A DNA stretch of 6,364 nt from DASYAN01 sp036501345 (GTDB lineage: Bacteria > Chloroflexota > Ktedonobacteria > Ktedonobacterales > Ktedonobacteraceae), in contig DASYAN010000252.1 in assembly GCA_036501345.1 (NCBI GenBank), positions 1 through 6,364 on the forward strand, in the 5' to 3' direction. The position numbers were made by a program, and so were the translations under genes. This document shows, in pieces, positions 5,323 to 6,364 of this stretch (position 1 is the first letter of the stretch; the number at the start of each line of letters is the position of its first letter). The notes below the pieces were generated by a model. The model did no database searches. It had not been told where the DNA came from and saw nothing but the letters and a program-made list of their open reading frames with translations.

Positions 5323-6364
5323 TCAGCGTCTCTCGAAGGCGTGTGCCAGGGCTGACGCGCTAAAATGTACCATCGTTGGACGACCATGGCAACAACTATA
5401 AGGTGCTCTAGTCTGCTCTAATTGCTCAATCATCTCACGCATCTCGCTGACAGTCAGGAAATAGTTTGCTTTGATCGCAGCCTTGCAAGCCACGTTTGCC
5501 AAGGCTCGCTCTTCCCATGTCTCGGTATGACCCAGGCTCTCCTCAGAAGTCAGGTCCACCAGCAGTTCGTGTAGGGAACGTACATTCATTTGCTTGACGA
5601 GCACACTCGGAACGGCGTGTATTTCCAGTGTGCTATCTTCTGCAATGGCAAAAGAAAAGCCAAGCTGTTCCAATTGCGATTGATGCTCTTCAATGGCTTC
5701 TAATTCTCTGGGAGCAAGTTCTAGCTTGATCGGTGTTAGCAATAATTGGGACATCGACTGGCGGGACTTCATGGCGGCAACCATACGTTCCAGCAAGATG
5801 CGTTCATGAGCGGCATGTTGATCAATCAGATACATGCTGCCCTCCTCACCCTCGGTCACAATATAGCTCTGTGCTACCTGCCCAACGACACGTAAACGCG
5901 GCAGCCGACGCGCTTGTTGTGGATCGACCGTCTGACCTTCAGGCGGTTGGCTTGGCATGGTCGTGCGCTGCGGTAACCAACTATCATCTCTTCGTGACGA
6001 TGTGGCATTGCCTGTAGATATTAACACTTTATCATGCCTGTTATCTGTACCTGCGGTTATCTGAGGATGCTGCTCCTGATGTAGTAGTTGGACAGTATCC
6101 TGCATCTGTTCGTGATCAGAAGTCTCGCTCTGCTGTGTTGACTGGAGATCTGTTGATGAGCGGGAAGTATCGGCATGCGTCTCCCGACCTGTGGCGGAAC
6201 TTCGTATATGACTCTGCCATAATCGTGATAGCATTGGCGGTTTCGTGCCAGCTTCCTCTTCTGCCACCGTAATCCAGGGGCTATCAAGTGGCAATGGCTG
6301 TGCTATCTCATCGTTGGTGGTTGCAGGAGCTGCATTATCATTATTCTGCTGTGTATCATCAAGA
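5323..6364 (-). CDS. mutL: DNA mismatch repair endonuclease MutL, C-terminal part (5' end outside window)
   Basis: MutL couples mismatch recognition by MutS to strand incision. The frame is open to the window edge; a TTG at 6294 is internal to the linker, not the start. From the edge to about 5905 the protein is a low-complexity linker rich in Ser, Thr, Gln and Asn. The C-terminal dimerisation and endonuclease domain follows: SYIVTEGEEGSMYLIDQHA, the complete metal-site motif DQHA-x2-E-x4-E (DQHAAHERILLE, bases 5788-5823), ACK (5482-5490), CCHGRP (5377-5394, usually CPHGRP) and a terminal FERR. Presence of the DQHA motif marks the nicking MutL type of bacteria without MutH, unlike E. coli. 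The ATPase domain lies beyond the right edge. The Pro-to-Cys change beside the metal-binding Cys is the only odd residue. Confidence 0.95.
   Translation of the reverse strand, partial: LDDTQQNNDNAAPATTNDEIAQPLPLDSPWITVAEEEAGTKPPMLSRLWQSHIRSSATGRETHADTSRSSTDLQSTQQSETSDHEQMQDTVQLLHQEQHPQITAGTDNRHDKVLISTGNATSSRRDDSWLPQRTTMPSQPPEGQTVDPQQARRLPRLRVVGQVAQSYIVTEGEEGSMYLIDQHAAHERILLERMVAAMKSRQSMSQLLLTPIKLELAPRELEAIEEHQSQLEQLGFSFAIAEDSTLEIHAVPSVLVKQMNVRSLHELLVDLTSEESLGHTETWEERALANVACKAAIKANYFLTVSEMREMIEQLEQTRAPYSCCHGRPTMVHFSASALAHAFERR

Noticed and set aside
5133..5387. Minus-strand 84-codon frame between mutL and the Rpn-like gene
   Set aside because: It overlaps the end of mutL, the promoter at 5276-5305 and the start of the Rpn-like gene in another frame. 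Its Glu/Lys richness comes from AT-rich leader DNA.
1..6364. tRNA, rRNA, riboswitch or insertion sequence
   Set aside because: No cloverleaf, conserved rRNA block, known riboswitch core or terminal-repeat pair could be recognised by eye.

Overview
All genes supported here are on the minus strand, so the window reads right to left in transcription order: mutL (3' part), an Rpn-like PD-(D/E)XK nuclease gene, priA, a VapBC-type toxin-antitoxin pair, and the first 38 codons of a secreted lipoprotein gene that runs off the left edge. Base composition is mixed (roughly half GC by eye). MutL carries the endonuclease motif, so the host uses MutH-independent mismatch repair. PriA is long (877 codons), with a Gly/Pro/basic insert. 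These traits and the style of the Rpn-like protein recall Ktedonobacteria-type Chloroflexota or other large-genome, non-proteobacterial lineages. That assignment is an impression, not a demonstration.

Right side (5158-6364): the C-terminal endonuclease half of MutL, preceded by a Ser/Thr/Gln-rich linker that continues past the window edge. Just after its stop lies a near-consensus promoter (5276-5305) for the Rpn-like gene. The best start of that gene is the ATG at 5157, behind a perfect AAGGAGG. Its stop codon is buried in a perfect 12-bp inverted repeat (4265-4308).

Centre (1447-4264): a leader of about 200 bp, then priA, the primosomal helicase that restarts stalled replication forks. It starts at TTG 4080 behind AAGGAG. 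All helicase motifs and eight zinc-binding cysteines are intact.

Left side (1-1446): 25 bp beyond the priA stop is a textbook promoter (TTGACA, 18 bp, TATAAT) with a 10-bp palindrome in its spacer. It drives an antitoxin and PIN-domain toxin pair whose stop and start overlap as TAATG. Between the toxin and the left edge is a 417-bp noncoding stretch with three 11-bp direct repeats built on TGTCA. These match the classical Pho box closely and overlap the -35 of a promoter that faces a lipoprotein gene. That gene begins at 115 with a clear Shine-Dalgarno and an LLAGC lipobox. Together they suggest a phosphate-starvation-controlled binding lipoprotein (PstS-like). Only the signal peptide is in the window, so the product is inferred from its regulation.

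No convincing new multi-gene system is visible. The most informative unlisted signals are the Pho-type array with its partial lipoprotein gene, the autoregulation-type architecture of the toxin-antitoxin promoter, and the stop-codon hairpin of the Rpn-like gene.
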